Source of the DNA: Acuticoccus sp965213555
GTDB lineage: Bacteria > Pseudomonadota > Alphaproteobacteria > Rhizobiales > Amorphaceae
Reading direction: 5' to 3'
Length of the DNA: 64,000 nt
Assembly (NCBI RefSeq): GCF_965213555.1
Contig: NZ_OZ243890.1
Location: 3,410,001 to 3,474,000, forward strand
The notes beneath the pieces are model-generated. The model worked only from the letters and a program-made list of their open reading frames with translations, had not been told where the DNA came from and did no database searches. Below, in pieces: positions 26,523 through 35,054 of the stretch. The translations under genes and the position numbers were made by a program. The first letter of the stretch is position 1; every line of letters begins with the position of its first letter.

Positions 26523-26990
26523 TATCAAGATCGAGGCAGCGCTGCCCCAGCCGCCGGCGTCTTCGAGCCCGCGCCACGTCCGGGCGAGCCTGCTCGGCCA
26601 CGCGCAGGACTTTTTTTGAGCGTGAGGCCGAGCCTGCGCACCGTCCGCCGCAGCGCAGTCACCGCGACGCTCACCCCGTGCGCCTGCCGACGGTGCCGGC
26701 GCACGTCGGCCGGCGTCGCGTCCTGGTTGGCGGTCATCAAGGTCTCGATCGTCCGCTCGCGCGCGCGCCTGCAGGGCGGCCTGCCGTGGGTCGTTCGGGG
26801 TCGCCAGCTCGCCGGTCGTCCTGCGCCGCATCAGCGCCGTGTCGACGGAGGCGGCGCCGACGCCGGACCGTTCGGCGATCAGGCGCACCGCTTCGCCGGC
26901 GTCCACGGCCGCTACGAGGCGGTCGTCAGATCCCGGCCGAGGCTCGACCGCTCGCCCAAGGCACGGCTCCACCGAGGTGGTCCGCGCGAT
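26523..26990 (-). mobile_element. IS630-family element C, 5' half
   Basis: The minus strand reads DDRLVAAVDAGEAVRLIAER (helix-turn-helix), then TALMRRRTTGELATPND, TANQDATPADVRRH, HGVSVAVTALRRTVRRLGL and ARPDVARARRRW, up to the TA at 26523. This is the N-terminal half of the transposase whose C-terminal half lies left of element D. It matches the N-terminal half of element B at 9717-10139. The right terminal repeat was not found. Confidence 0.7.
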
Positions 26991-27258
26991 GCCGCCTCTC
27001 CCGATCCTTGCCGATGCGAACCCGGTCATCGGGACGTTGCCCTGGCATGCCGGCGAGCTCCGTCCGCCCGACGGCCATGGAGGATCCGGGATCGATCCGA
27101 GCAAGGATGGCGCGGGCGAGCGTGCCGTCCGATGGGGTCCCAGCCCGCCGATCCTCACGCGTCGCGTCGAGGTCGCGCGCGGCGAGCCCCCAATGATCTG
27201 CCCGCTTGTCCGCCGAGTGACCCAAGCGAGCCGCCCTTGCAGCCGGCGGGCGAGGCAC

Positions 27259-28218
27259 TCACAGTCCGTAGTCGGCGGGTCCGTCGACGGTGCGGTGGAA
27301 GCGCAGGCGGTCGTAGTACGGCCGCGGGTCCTTCGGCGTTACGAGCGCCGCGGCGGGCACGCGCAGCCAGTCATGCAGCCGCGTCAAGCAGAACCGCAAC
27401 GCCGCCCCGCGGCACAACAGCGGCAGCGCCTCCCGCTCGTCGTCGTCGAGCGGCCTGGCGGCATCGTAGGCACGCACCATCGCCCGCGCGTTCGTCACGT
27501 TGAAGCTGCCATCCGGCTCGAAGCACCAGGCGTTGATGCAGATGGCGAGGTCGTAGGCCAGCAGGTCGTTGCAGGCGAAGTAGAAGTCGATGAGCCCGGA
27601 CAGCCGATCGCCGACGAAGAACACGTTGTCCGGGAAGAGGTCGGCGTGGATGATGCCTTCCGGCAGCGCGGTGGGCCACAGCCGGGCGAGCACGCAAAGC
27701 TCGTCGTCGACGACCTCGGTCAACCCCGCTACGACGCCGTCCGCGTGCGCCCGCGAGGCCTCGAAGAGGGGACCCCACGCGGCAAGGCCCAGCGCGTTCG
27801 GCCGCCGGCGCGCGTAGTCGGCGGTGGCCGAGTGGAAGGCGGCGAGGTTGCGTCCGAGCGCGGCGCAGTGGGCGGGCCGAGGCCGGCGCGTCGCCATGCC
27901 GTCGAGGAAGGTGACGAGGGCCGCGTTGCGACCGCATAGGCGCGCCAGAAGCGTCCCGTCGCGCCGCGCCACGGGCTGGGGCGCTGCGATGCCACGGTCC
28001 GCGCAGTGTCGCATGAGCCCGAGGAAGAACGGCAGGTCCATCGGATCGACGCGCTGCTCGTAGAGCGTCAGGATGTACGTGCCGGCCTCGGTTCGCACGA
28101 GGTAGTTGGTGTTCTCGACCCCCTCGGCGATCCCCTTCGCGGAGAGCAACGCGCCGACGTCATAGTCCCGCAGGAAGGCAGCCAGCCCCTCGTCGTCGAC
28201 CGCCGTGTAGACCGCCAC
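27259..28218 (-). CDS. thrB: Homoserine kinase (aminoglycoside-phosphotransferase fold)
   Basis: 319 residues beginning MAVYTAVDDEGLAAFLRDYD, the usual start of the alphaproteobacterial ThrB. Features: GIAEGVENTNYLVRTEAGTYILTLYE (nucleotide strand and Lys/Glu), GIIHADLFPDNVFF (catalytic Asp loop) and GLIDFYFACNDLLAYDLAI (metal Asp). It phosphorylates homoserine in threonine synthesis. It lies 19 bases downstream of ispH on the same strand, the known Hyphomicrobiales arrangement; the usual third gene, rnhA, is displaced. Confidence 0.94.
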   Translation of the reverse strand: MAVYTAVDDEGLAAFLRDYDVGALLSAKGIAEGVENTNYLVRTEAGTYILTLYEQRVDPMDLPFFLGLMRHCADRGIAAPQPVARRDGTLLARLCGRNAALVTFLDGMATRRPRPAHCAALGRNLAAFHSATADYARRRPNALGLAAWGPLFEASRAHADGVVAGLTEVVDDELCVLARLWPTALPEGIIHADLFPDNVFFVGDRLSGLIDFYFACNDLLAYDLAICINAWCFEPDGSFNVTNARAMVRAYDAARPLDDDEREALPLLCRGAALRFCLTRLHDWLRVPAAALVTPKDPRPYYDRLRFHRTVDGPADYGL

Positions 28219-28237
28219 GGACGCGCAGCGGTACCGT

Positions 28238-29230
28238 TCAGGTCATCCCGGTCGCGGTGAGCGAGGGGACCGGCGGCCGCGTGCCGCGCAGCTGACGGGG
28301 CAGCGCGAACTCGATGGTCTCGTCCGCCGTGCGCGCGGTGCTGATGTTCAGCCTGTAGTGCGCGGCGAACGCCTCGAGCACCTCCTCCACCAGCGCCTCC
28401 GGCGCCGAGGCGCCGGCGGTGATGCCGAGCGTCCTGATGCGGCCATACGACGTCACGTCCACCTCGCTGGCGCGCTGGATCAGCCGCGCGTTGCGGCAGC
28501 CGGCGGAGATCGCCACCTCGCGCAGCCGCTGGGAGTTGGACGAGTTCGGCGCGCCGACGATGATCATCGCGTCGCACTCCGCGGCGACCGACTTCACCGC
28601 CTCCTGCCGGTTCGTGGTGGCGTAGCAGATGTCGTCCTTGTGGGGACCGACGATGCCAGGGAAGCGATCCGTCAGCGCGGTGACGATCGTCCTCGTGTCG
28701 TCCACCGAGAGCGTCGTCTGGCTGATCCAGGCGAGGTTGTCGGGATCGCGCGGGACGAGGCGCGTGACGTCGCGCGCGGTCTCCACGAGCGTCACGGCGC
28801 CCTCCGGGAGCTGGCCCATGGTGCCGACCACCTCGGGGTGGCCGGCGTGGCCGATGAGGATGATGTCGCGGCCGCGCCTGTGGTGGAGCTCGGCCTCCTT
28901 GTGGACCTTAGAGACGAGCGGGCAGGTCGCATCGAGGAAGAAGAAGTTGCGCGCCGCGGCGTCCGCCTTCACCTCCTTGGGCACGCCATGCGCGGAGAAG
29001 ATGACGGGCCGATCGTTCGCCTCGATCTCCTCGAGCTCCTCCACGAAGATCGCGCCCCTGGCCTCCAGCGAGGCGACGACGAACCGGTTGTGCACGATCT
29101 CGTGCCGGACGTAGACCGGGGCGCCGTACTTCTCCAGCGCGATCTCGACGATCTGGATGGCGCGGTCGACGCCGGCGCAGAAGCCGCGCGGCGCGCACAG
29201 GACGACGTTGAGTTCCTCGTGCTCGGACAT
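28238..29230 (-). CDS. ispH: 4-hydroxy-3-methylbut-2-enyl diphosphate reductase
   Basis: 330 residues from the ATG ending at 29230 (MSEHEELNVVLCAPRG). The [4Fe-4S] cysteines are all there: GFCAGVDRA, DATCPLVSKVH and DICYATTNRQEAV. Also present are VRHEIVHN, FSAHGVP, GHAGHPEV and GAPNSSNSQRL. It performs the last step of the non-mevalonate isoprenoid pathway, giving IPP and DMAPP. A longer in-frame start at 29272 is less likely because the family begins near MSE. Confidence 0.96.
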   Translation of the reverse strand: MSEHEELNVVLCAPRGFCAGVDRAIQIVEIALEKYGAPVYVRHEIVHNRFVVASLEARGAIFVEELEEIEANDRPVIFSAHGVPKEVKADAAARNFFFLDATCPLVSKVHKEAELHHRRGRDIILIGHAGHPEVVGTMGQLPEGAVTLVETARDVTRLVPRDPDNLAWISQTTLSVDDTRTIVTALTDRFPGIVGPHKDDICYATTNRQEAVKSVAAECDAMIIVGAPNSSNSQRLREVAISAGCRNARLIQRASEVDVTSYGRIRTLGITAGASAPEALVEEVLEAFAAHYRLNISTARTADETIEFALPRQLRGTRPPVPSLTATGMT

Positions 29231-29285
29231 GGCCTCGCCGCTCCGCGTTGCGTTGGTGGCTCCGAGGGTCATAGAGGAACGGCGG

Positions 29286-29888
29286 ATGGGCAAGTCAAGG
29301 AGCGAGCCGGTGGCAGGCGGAGGCACGGCGGACGTGGGCGAAGGTCGTCGCCGTCGGCACGCAGCGGCAGCGGCGACGACGCTGGGCTTGGCGCTGCTGC
29401 TCGCGGGCTGCGGCGGCGCGCTGACGGGCACGAAGAATGCCGTGGGATCGCTGCTGTCGGCCGGTGCGGGGCCCGACGCGCCCGAGCCCGTGCAGGCTGA
29501 GCCGGAGGCGCCGCGCTGCCCGACGGTGCGCGTGCAATCGGAGACCGAGCTCCTGAGGCGCGACGACGGCACTGGCACGGCCGCCGGCCTCTCCTGGCAG
29601 GCGAGCATCGCGAAGACGGCGCGCGAGTGCACCGCAGCGGGAGAGGGCGTTGCCGTGCGCGTCGGCGTCGCCGGGCGCGTCGTCGAGGGGCCGTCCGGTG
29701 CGAGCGGCAGCGTGTCGCTGCCCGTGCGCGTCGCCGTGCGCGAGGCGAGCGGCGTCACCTACGACAAGACGCACGCGGTTGCCGTGGCGCTCGACGCGCC
29801 GTCGAAGGGCTGGGCGTTCGTCGACGAGGCCGTGATCGTCGCCGAGCCGCGCGGCGCGGTGATCTACGTCGGCTTCGACGACACCTGA
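29286..29888 (+). CDS. Putative lipoprotein of unknown function
   Basis: 200 residues from ATG 29286. A twin-basic stretch (GRRRRH) precedes a hydrophobic segment that ends in the lipobox LLAGC, so residue Cys41 or near it is the predicted lipidation site. The mature part has a Pro/Glu linker, then a beta-rich domain with a paired CPTVRVQSETELL and ARECTAAGEGVAVRVGVAGRV pattern. Similar small lipoproteins occur in alphaproteobacteria but I do not know a function. It is divergent from ispH with 55 bases between starts, so promoters overlap. A later start could shorten the leader. Confidence 0.72.
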   Translation: MGKSRSEPVAGGGTADVGEGRRRRHAAAAATTLGLALLLAGCGGALTGTKNAVGSLLSAGAGPDAPEPVQAEPEAPRCPTVRVQSETELLRRDDGTGTAAGLSWQASIAKTARECTAAGEGVAVRVGVAGRVVEGPSGASGSVSLPVRVAVREASGVTYDKTHAVAVALDAPSKGWAFVDEAVIVAEPRGAVIYVGFDDT

Positions 29889-29954
29889 GCCATGCCGCGG
29901 ATGACGCATCCCTCGCGCCGAGCTTGACTTTTCGCGCCTGAACCAGCAAGTGCG

Positions 29955-30150
29955 GCAGGCGCGGGAGAGATCGCCCGGCGTCGCTTCTGGCGGCGTGCGG
30001 GCGGCGCCGAAGGAGCAACGGCCCGGAAACTCTCAGGCAGAAGGACCGCGCAACCGGACGACATTCTGGAAAGCGGCGGCGGCAGCCGTCCACCGAAGGA
30101 GTAGCCGCGGCGTGCCGCGGGAAATCTCTCAGGTGCCATGACAGAAGGGC
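29955..30150 (+). ncRNA. Tandem glycine riboswitch upstream of gcvT
   Basis: Two consecutive aptamers are visible. Aptamer 1 (about 29960-30056) contains GGGAGAGATCGCCC, GCCGAAGGAGCAA and GGAAACTCTCAGGCAGAAGGACCG. Aptamer 2 (about 30060-30150) contains ATTCTGGAAAG, CACCGAAGGAGTAG and GAAATCTCTCAGGT...GACAGAAGGG. These are the conserved cores of the class. The GTG start of gcvT follows after about 37 bases, consistent with glycine-induced expression of the cleavage operon. Confidence 0.95.
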
Positions 30151-30186
30151 AGGGCGCGGCCTCGGCTGCGCGTCTCGTCATGGGGA

Positions 30187-31347
30187 GTGTGCGTGTCCGA
30201 GCCTGCATCCGATCCCTCGCCCCATCCGCCCCCCGGTGCGTTGAGGCGCACGCCGTTGTTCGAGGTGCACCGATCGGCGGGCGCGCGGCTCGTCCCCTTC
30301 GCGGGGTTTGCGATGCCGCTCCAGTTCTCCGGCATCCTCGCCGAGCATAGGGCGACGCGGCAGGCCGCCGGGCTGTTCGACGTGTCGCACATGGGCCAGC
30401 TCTCCGTGGACGGGCGGACGCGGGACGCCGCCGCCCGCTGGCTGGAGCGGTTGACGCCGTCGAACATCGCCGGCCTGGCGGACGGGGCCATGCGCTACAC
30501 CGTCCTGACCAACGAGGCGGGCGGCATCGTCGACGACCTCATCGTCACGCGCCTCGGCGAGCGCTTCCACCTCGTCGTCAACGGGTCGCGGCGCGCGGCT
30601 GTGGCCGCCCACATGGCGCGACACGCGGATCCGGACGTGACCGTGACCGCCCTCGATCGCGTGCTCATCGCGCTGCAGGGGCCGGGCGCCGAGGCAGCGC
30701 TCGCGCCCTTCGTCGACCTCGACCTCGGTGCGATGGCCTTCATGACGGCGGCGGAGGACGAGGCGTTCGGCACGCCCGCCCTGATCGCGCGCTGCGGCTA
30801 CACCGGCGAGGACGGCTTCGAGCTCTCGCTGCGCCCGGACGCCGCGCTCGCCGCCTGGCAGGCGCTGACCGAGGGCGGCCACGCGACGCCGGTGGGCCTC
30901 GGGGCACGCGACACCCTGCGGCTCGAGGCGGGGCTGTGCCTGTACGGCCAGGACCTCACCGAGGAGACGAGCCCGGTGGAGGCGGACCTTTCGTTCGCGA
31001 TCGGGCGCCGGCGGCGGGAGGAGGGCGGCTTCCTCGGCGCCGGGCGCGTCCTGGCCGAGCTGGCGGACGGCCCGGCGCGCCGGCGCGTCGGCCTCGTCGG
31101 CGGCGGACGGGTGCCGGCAAGGGCGGGCGCGCCGCTCACCACGGTGGACGGCACGAGCGTCGGCAGCGTGACATCGGGGGGCATCGGCCCCACCGCCGGC
31201 GGCCCCATCGCCATGGCCTACGTCGCCACCGAGCACGCTGCCGCTGGCACGGAACTTGTGGCCGAGGTGCGCGGTAAGCCGGTGGCGGTAACGGTGACCC
31301 CGCTGCCCTTCGTGCCCCCCAACACGAAACGACGGAGCCCCCGATGA
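30187..31347 (+). CDS. gcvT: Aminomethyltransferase, glycine cleavage T protein
   Basis: 386 residues from GTG 30187 (a second GTG at 30193 is possible; TGGGGA precedes). T-protein landmarks: LVPFAGFAMPLQFSGILAEH, GLFDVSHMGQL, RYTVLTNEAGGIVDDLIVTR (folate-binding Asp), ALQGPGAEAAL, CGYTGEDGFELS and ARDTLRLEAGLCLYG. It transfers the methylene group to tetrahydrofolate and releases ammonia. It is the first gene after the riboswitch and overlaps gcvH by 4 bases (ATGA). Confidence 0.95.
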   Translation: MCVSEPASDPSPHPPPGALRRTPLFEVHRSAGARLVPFAGFAMPLQFSGILAEHRATRQAAGLFDVSHMGQLSVDGRTRDAAARWLERLTPSNIAGLADGAMRYTVLTNEAGGIVDDLIVTRLGERFHLVVNGSRRAAVAAHMARHADPDVTVTALDRVLIALQGPGAEAALAPFVDLDLGAMAFMTAAEDEAFGTPALIARCGYTGEDGFELSLRPDAALAAWQALTEGGHATPVGLGARDTLRLEAGLCLYGQDLTEETSPVEADLSFAIGRRRREEGGFLGAGRVLAELADGPARRRVGLVGGGRVPARAGAPLTTVDGTSVGSVTSGGIGPTAGGPIAMAYVATEHAAAGTELVAEVRGKPVAVTVTPLPFVPPNTKRRSPR

Positions 31348-31712
31348 AGCGCTTCACGAAGGACCACGAGTGGCTCGAGGAGGACGGCGAGCTCGTCGTG
31401 GTCGGCATCACCGAGCACGCGCAGGAGCAGCTCGGCGACATCACCTTCGTGGAGCTTCCCGAGGTCGGGCGGACGCTGGCGAAGGGCGACGCCTTCGCCG
31501 TGGTGGAGAGCGTCAAGGCGGCCTCGGACGTCTACAGCCCCGTCGCCGGCGAGGTGGCGGAGGTGAACGGCGCGCTCGACGAGCGGCCCGAGCTCGTCAA
31601 CGAGGCGGCGGAGGGCGACGGCTGGTTCGCCAAGATCAGGTCGAGCGGCGAGGAGCGGGACGACCTCATGGACCGTGCCGCCTACGACGCGTTCTTGAAA
31701 TCCTTGGCGTGA
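31344..31712 (+). CDS. gcvH: Glycine cleavage H protein
   Basis: 122 residues. The lipoyl-lysine is Lys58 in VVESVKAASDVYSPVAGEV. Other landmarks are DHEWLE, GITEHAQEQLGDITFVELP and NEAAEGDGWFAKI. It carries the aminomethyl group between P, T and L proteins on its lipoyl arm. It overlaps gcvT by 4 bases upstream and the NUDIX gene by 4 bases downstream. Confidence 0.97.
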   Translation: MKRFTKDHEWLEEDGELVVVGITEHAQEQLGDITFVELPEVGRTLAKGDAFAVVESVKAASDVYSPVAGEVAEVNGALDERPELVNEAAEGDGWFAKIRSSGEERDDLMDRAAYDAFLKSLA

Positions 31713-32158
31713 CGGGGCCGCGGCTCGCGGTGCGTGCCCTCATCGTCGAGGATGCTCGGGTGCTCCTCGTCAACGCCTACCCCGACGGGCGCAGCGACCT
31801 GTGGTGCGCGCCGGGCGGCGGCGTGGAGGTCGGTACCGATCTTGCGACGAACCTGCGCCGCGAGGTGCACGAGGAGACCGGCCTCGCCATTGAGGTCGGC
31901 GCGCTCGCGATGGTCAACGAGTTCGCCGACCCCGCGCGGGGCTTCCATCAGGTCGAGCTGTTCTTCCGCGCCCGCGTGACGGGCGGCGCGCTCGATCCGC
32001 GGTGGCGCGACCCCGAGGCGATCGTGACCGAGCGGCGGACCTTCGCCGCGCACGAGCTCATCGCCGTCCGGTTCAAGCCGGACAGCCTGGCGAGGGTGGC
32101 GTTCGGCCCGGCCGACGCACCCGCGCACTACGACACACTCGAGCCGATGATCGTCTGA
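31709..32158 (+). CDS. NUDIX hydrolase
   Basis: 149 residues from GTG 31709 (GTGA overlap with gcvH). The Nudix box is readable as GGGVEVGTDLATNLRREVHE followed by ETGL. The catalytic REVHEE core is intact, but the first Glu of the consensus (G-x5-E) is Thr here. The fold and the preceding ALIVEDARVLLVNAY strand fit the family. It likely hydrolyses a nucleoside diphosphate derivative; the substrate is unknown. Its place inside the glycine cleavage operon is unusual and may reflect only co-transcription. Confidence 0.88.
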   Translation: MTGPRLAVRALIVEDARVLLVNAYPDGRSDLWCAPGGGVEVGTDLATNLRREVHEETGLAIEVGALAMVNEFADPARGFHQVELFFRARVTGGALDPRWRDPEAIVTERRTFAAHELIAVRFKPDSLARVAFGPADAPAHYDTLEPMIV

Positions 32159-32179
32159 CGATCGGCCGCGGAGGACGCC

Positions 32180-33503
32180 ATGCGCTACCATCCCCTCACC
32201 GACGACGACCGCGCCCTCATGCTGCAGCGGATCGGCGTCGCCTCGGTCGACGACCTGTTCACCGACGTGCCGGCGGACAAGCTGTGGACCGAGCGCATGG
32301 ACCTGCCGGCGGGCCGCTCGGAGATCGCGGTGGAGCGCGCGCTGTCGGCGATGGCGCGGCGCAACCACGCGGCCGGGGACGGGCCGTTCTTCCTCGGCGC
32401 CGGCGCCTATCGCCACCACGTGCCGGCGAGCGTCGACCACCTCATTCAGCGCTCCGAGTTCCTGACCTCCTACACGCCCTACCAGGCGGAGATCAGCCAG
32501 GGCACGCTCCAGGTCCTGTTCGAGTTTCAGACGCAGGTGGCAAGGCTGACCGGGATGGAGGTGGCCAACGCCTCCATGTACGACGGCTCCACCGCGGCGG
32601 CGGAGGCCGTCATGATGGCCGCGCGCGTCACCCGCCGCGGTCGCGCGCTCGTCGCTGGCGGCGTCCACCCGCAGTACCGCGACGTCATCGCCACCATCGC
32701 GACCGGCGTCGAGGTGGAGGCGATGCCGGGCGACCCGACGGCGTCCGAGGACATGCTCGCCCGCATCGACGAGGGCGTGGCCTGCATCGTCGTGCAGACG
32801 CCCACCTTCTACGGGCACCTCGTGGACCTTCGGCCCCTCGCGCAGGCCGCGCACGCCGCTGGGGCGATGCTGGTCGCGGTCTTCACCGAGGCGGTGGCGT
32901 TCGGCGCCATCGAGCCGCCCGGCCCCCACGGCGCCGACATCGTGGTCGGCGAGGGTCAGTCCATCGGCAACGCGCTCTCCTTCGGCGGTCCCTACGTCGG
33001 CCTGTTCGCCACGCTGAAGAAGCACGTCCGGCAGATGCCGGGCCGCCTCGCCGGCGAGACGGTAGACGCGGGAGGGCGCCGCGGCTTCGCGCTGACGCTT
33101 GAACACGCGCGAGCAGCACATCCGCCGCGACAAGGCGACGTCCAACATCTGCACCAACTCGGGGCTGTGCGCGCTCGCCTTCTCCATCCACATGACGCTG
33201 CTCGGCGAGGCGGGCCTCACCCGCCTCGCCCGGCTCAACCACGCCCGCGCCTGTGCCACCGCCGACGCGCTCGCCCGCGTGCCGGGCGTCGCCGTGCTCA
33301 ACGAGACGTTCTTCAACGAGTTCACCGTGCGCCTGCCCAGCGACGCCACGCAGACGGTTGAGCGGCTCGCCGGCGAGGGCATCATCGCCGGGCTGCCGGC
33401 GGCGCGGCTCGACCCTTCGGCGCCGGGCGACCTCCTCATCATCGCCGCCACCGAGCTCACCACCGACGACGACATCGCAGCCCTCGCGGGGGCGCTCGCG
33501 TGA
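32180..33503 (+). pseudogene. gcvPA: Glycine dehydrogenase (decarboxylating) subunit 1, frameshifted as read
   Basis: The frame starting at ATG 32180 matches GcvPA (RYHPLTDDDRALMLQRIG, FLGAGAYRHHVPASVDHL, TSYTPYQAEISQGTLQ, YDGSTAAAEA) down to RRGFALTL near 33100. The next expected residues (NTREQHIRRDKATSNICTNS) occur one base later in another frame that runs to 33503. A single inserted base at about 33100-33102 (CGCTTGAAC) explains it. Together the two pieces make about 440 residues, the normal length. With subunit 2 it forms the PLP-dependent P protein that decarboxylates glycine. It is either a real lesion or a sequencing error. Confidence 0.9.
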
Positions 33504-33543
33504 GCCCGTCGCCCCATCCCCACGACCGCATCGCAGGCACGCC

Positions 33544-35054
33544 ATGACCTTCACCGGCAACCAGGGTCTTAGGATTCACGAGCCGCTCATCTTCGAGGTG
33601 GGGCGGACCGACACCACCGGCGTCGACGTGGAGGAGCCGGCGGCGTTCGAGCCGCGGCTCGGCGGCCACGCCCGAGGTGGGGCCAAACGCCCATCGACCT
33701 GCCGGGGCTGACCGAGCCTGAAACCATGCGGCACTACGTGCGCCTGTCACGCCAGAACTACGCCATCGACTTCGGGCTCTACCCGCTCGGCTCGTGCACC
33801 ATGAAGCACAACCCGCGGCTCAACGAGAAGGTGGCGCGGCTGCCGGGCTTTGCCGACGTCCACCCGCTCCAGCCGGTCTCGACGGTGCCGGGCGCCATCG
33901 AGGTGATGACGGAGCTGTCCCGCTGGCTGCTCCAGATGACCGGCATGGAGGCCGTCGCCCTGTCGCCCAAGGCGGGCGCGCAGGGCGAGCTGTGCGGCAT
34001 GATGGCGATCCGCGCGGCCATCGCCGCACGAGGCGAGGAGCGCCGCACCGTGCTCGTCCCGGAGTCGGCGCACGGCACCAACCCCGCGACCGCTGCCGCC
34101 CTCGGCTACAGGGTCGAGGCGATCGCCGCGCGCACGGACGGGACGGTGAGCGTCGAGGCAGTACGTGCCAAGCTGTCGGACGACGTCGCCGCGATCATGC
34201 TGACGAACCCCAACACCTGCGGCCTGTTCGAGCCCGAGGCGGCGGCCATCGCCGAAGCCATCCACGACGCCGGCGCGTACTTCTACGGTGACGGGGCGAA
34301 CTTCAACGCCATCGTCGGCAAGGTGCGGCCCGGCGCCATCGGCGTCGACGCCATGCACATCAACCTGCACAAGACGTTCTCGACGCCGCACGGCGGCGGC
34401 GGGCCGGGATCGGGCCCCGTCGTGCTGTCGCAGCGCCTCGCAGCCTACGCACCGGTGCCGTTCGTGCGCGCCGACGGCACGCTCGTCGAGCACGTGGGCG
34501 ACGCGGTGGGGGAGGAGGCGCCGTTCGGCCGCCTCACCGCGTTCCACGGCCAGATGGGCATGTTCGTGCGCGCCCTCGCCTACATGATGAGCCACGGCGC
34601 GGACGGCCTGAAGCGGGCCTCCGAGGATGCCGTGCTGTCGGCGAACTACGTCAAGGCGTGCCTCGACGACGTCATGAGCGTGTCGTTCCCCGACCGGCAT
34701 GCGATGCACGAGGTGCTGTTCGACGAGCGCTTTCTGAAGGGCACCGGGATCACCACGCTCGACTTCGCCAAGGCGATGATCGACGAGGGCTACCACCCGA
34801 TGACGATGTACTTCCCGCTCGTCGTCCCAGGCGCGATGCTGATCGAGCCGACCGAGTCGGAGTCCCTTGCCTCGCTGGACCTCTTCATCGCGACGCTGCG
34901 CGACCTTGCCCAGGCCGCGAAGCGCGGCGAGGTGGAGCGCTTTATCGAGGCGCCGCGCCACGCTCCGCGCCGCCGGCTCGATGAGACTCGTGGCGCGCGT
35001 CGGCCGGTCCTCACGTGGGAGGCCCCGACCCCGGTCGCGGAGGCCGCGGAGTAG
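33544..35054 (+). pseudogene. gcvPB: Glycine dehydrogenase (decarboxylating) subunit 2, frameshifted as read
   Basis: It opens at ATG 33544 with FTGNQGLRIHEPLIFEVGR and RLGGHARGG. The frame is then lost around 33670-33690, and PIDLPGLTEPETMRHYVRLS resumes in the frame that continues to 35054. One missing base (or two extra) accounts for this. The remainder is intact GcvPB, including FGLYPLGSCTMKHNPR, ESAHGTNPATAA, DGANFNAIVG and the PLP lysine in DAMHINLHKTFSTPHGGGG. If translation could start at ATG 33726 the N-terminal ~60 residues would be lost. Confidence 0.9.
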
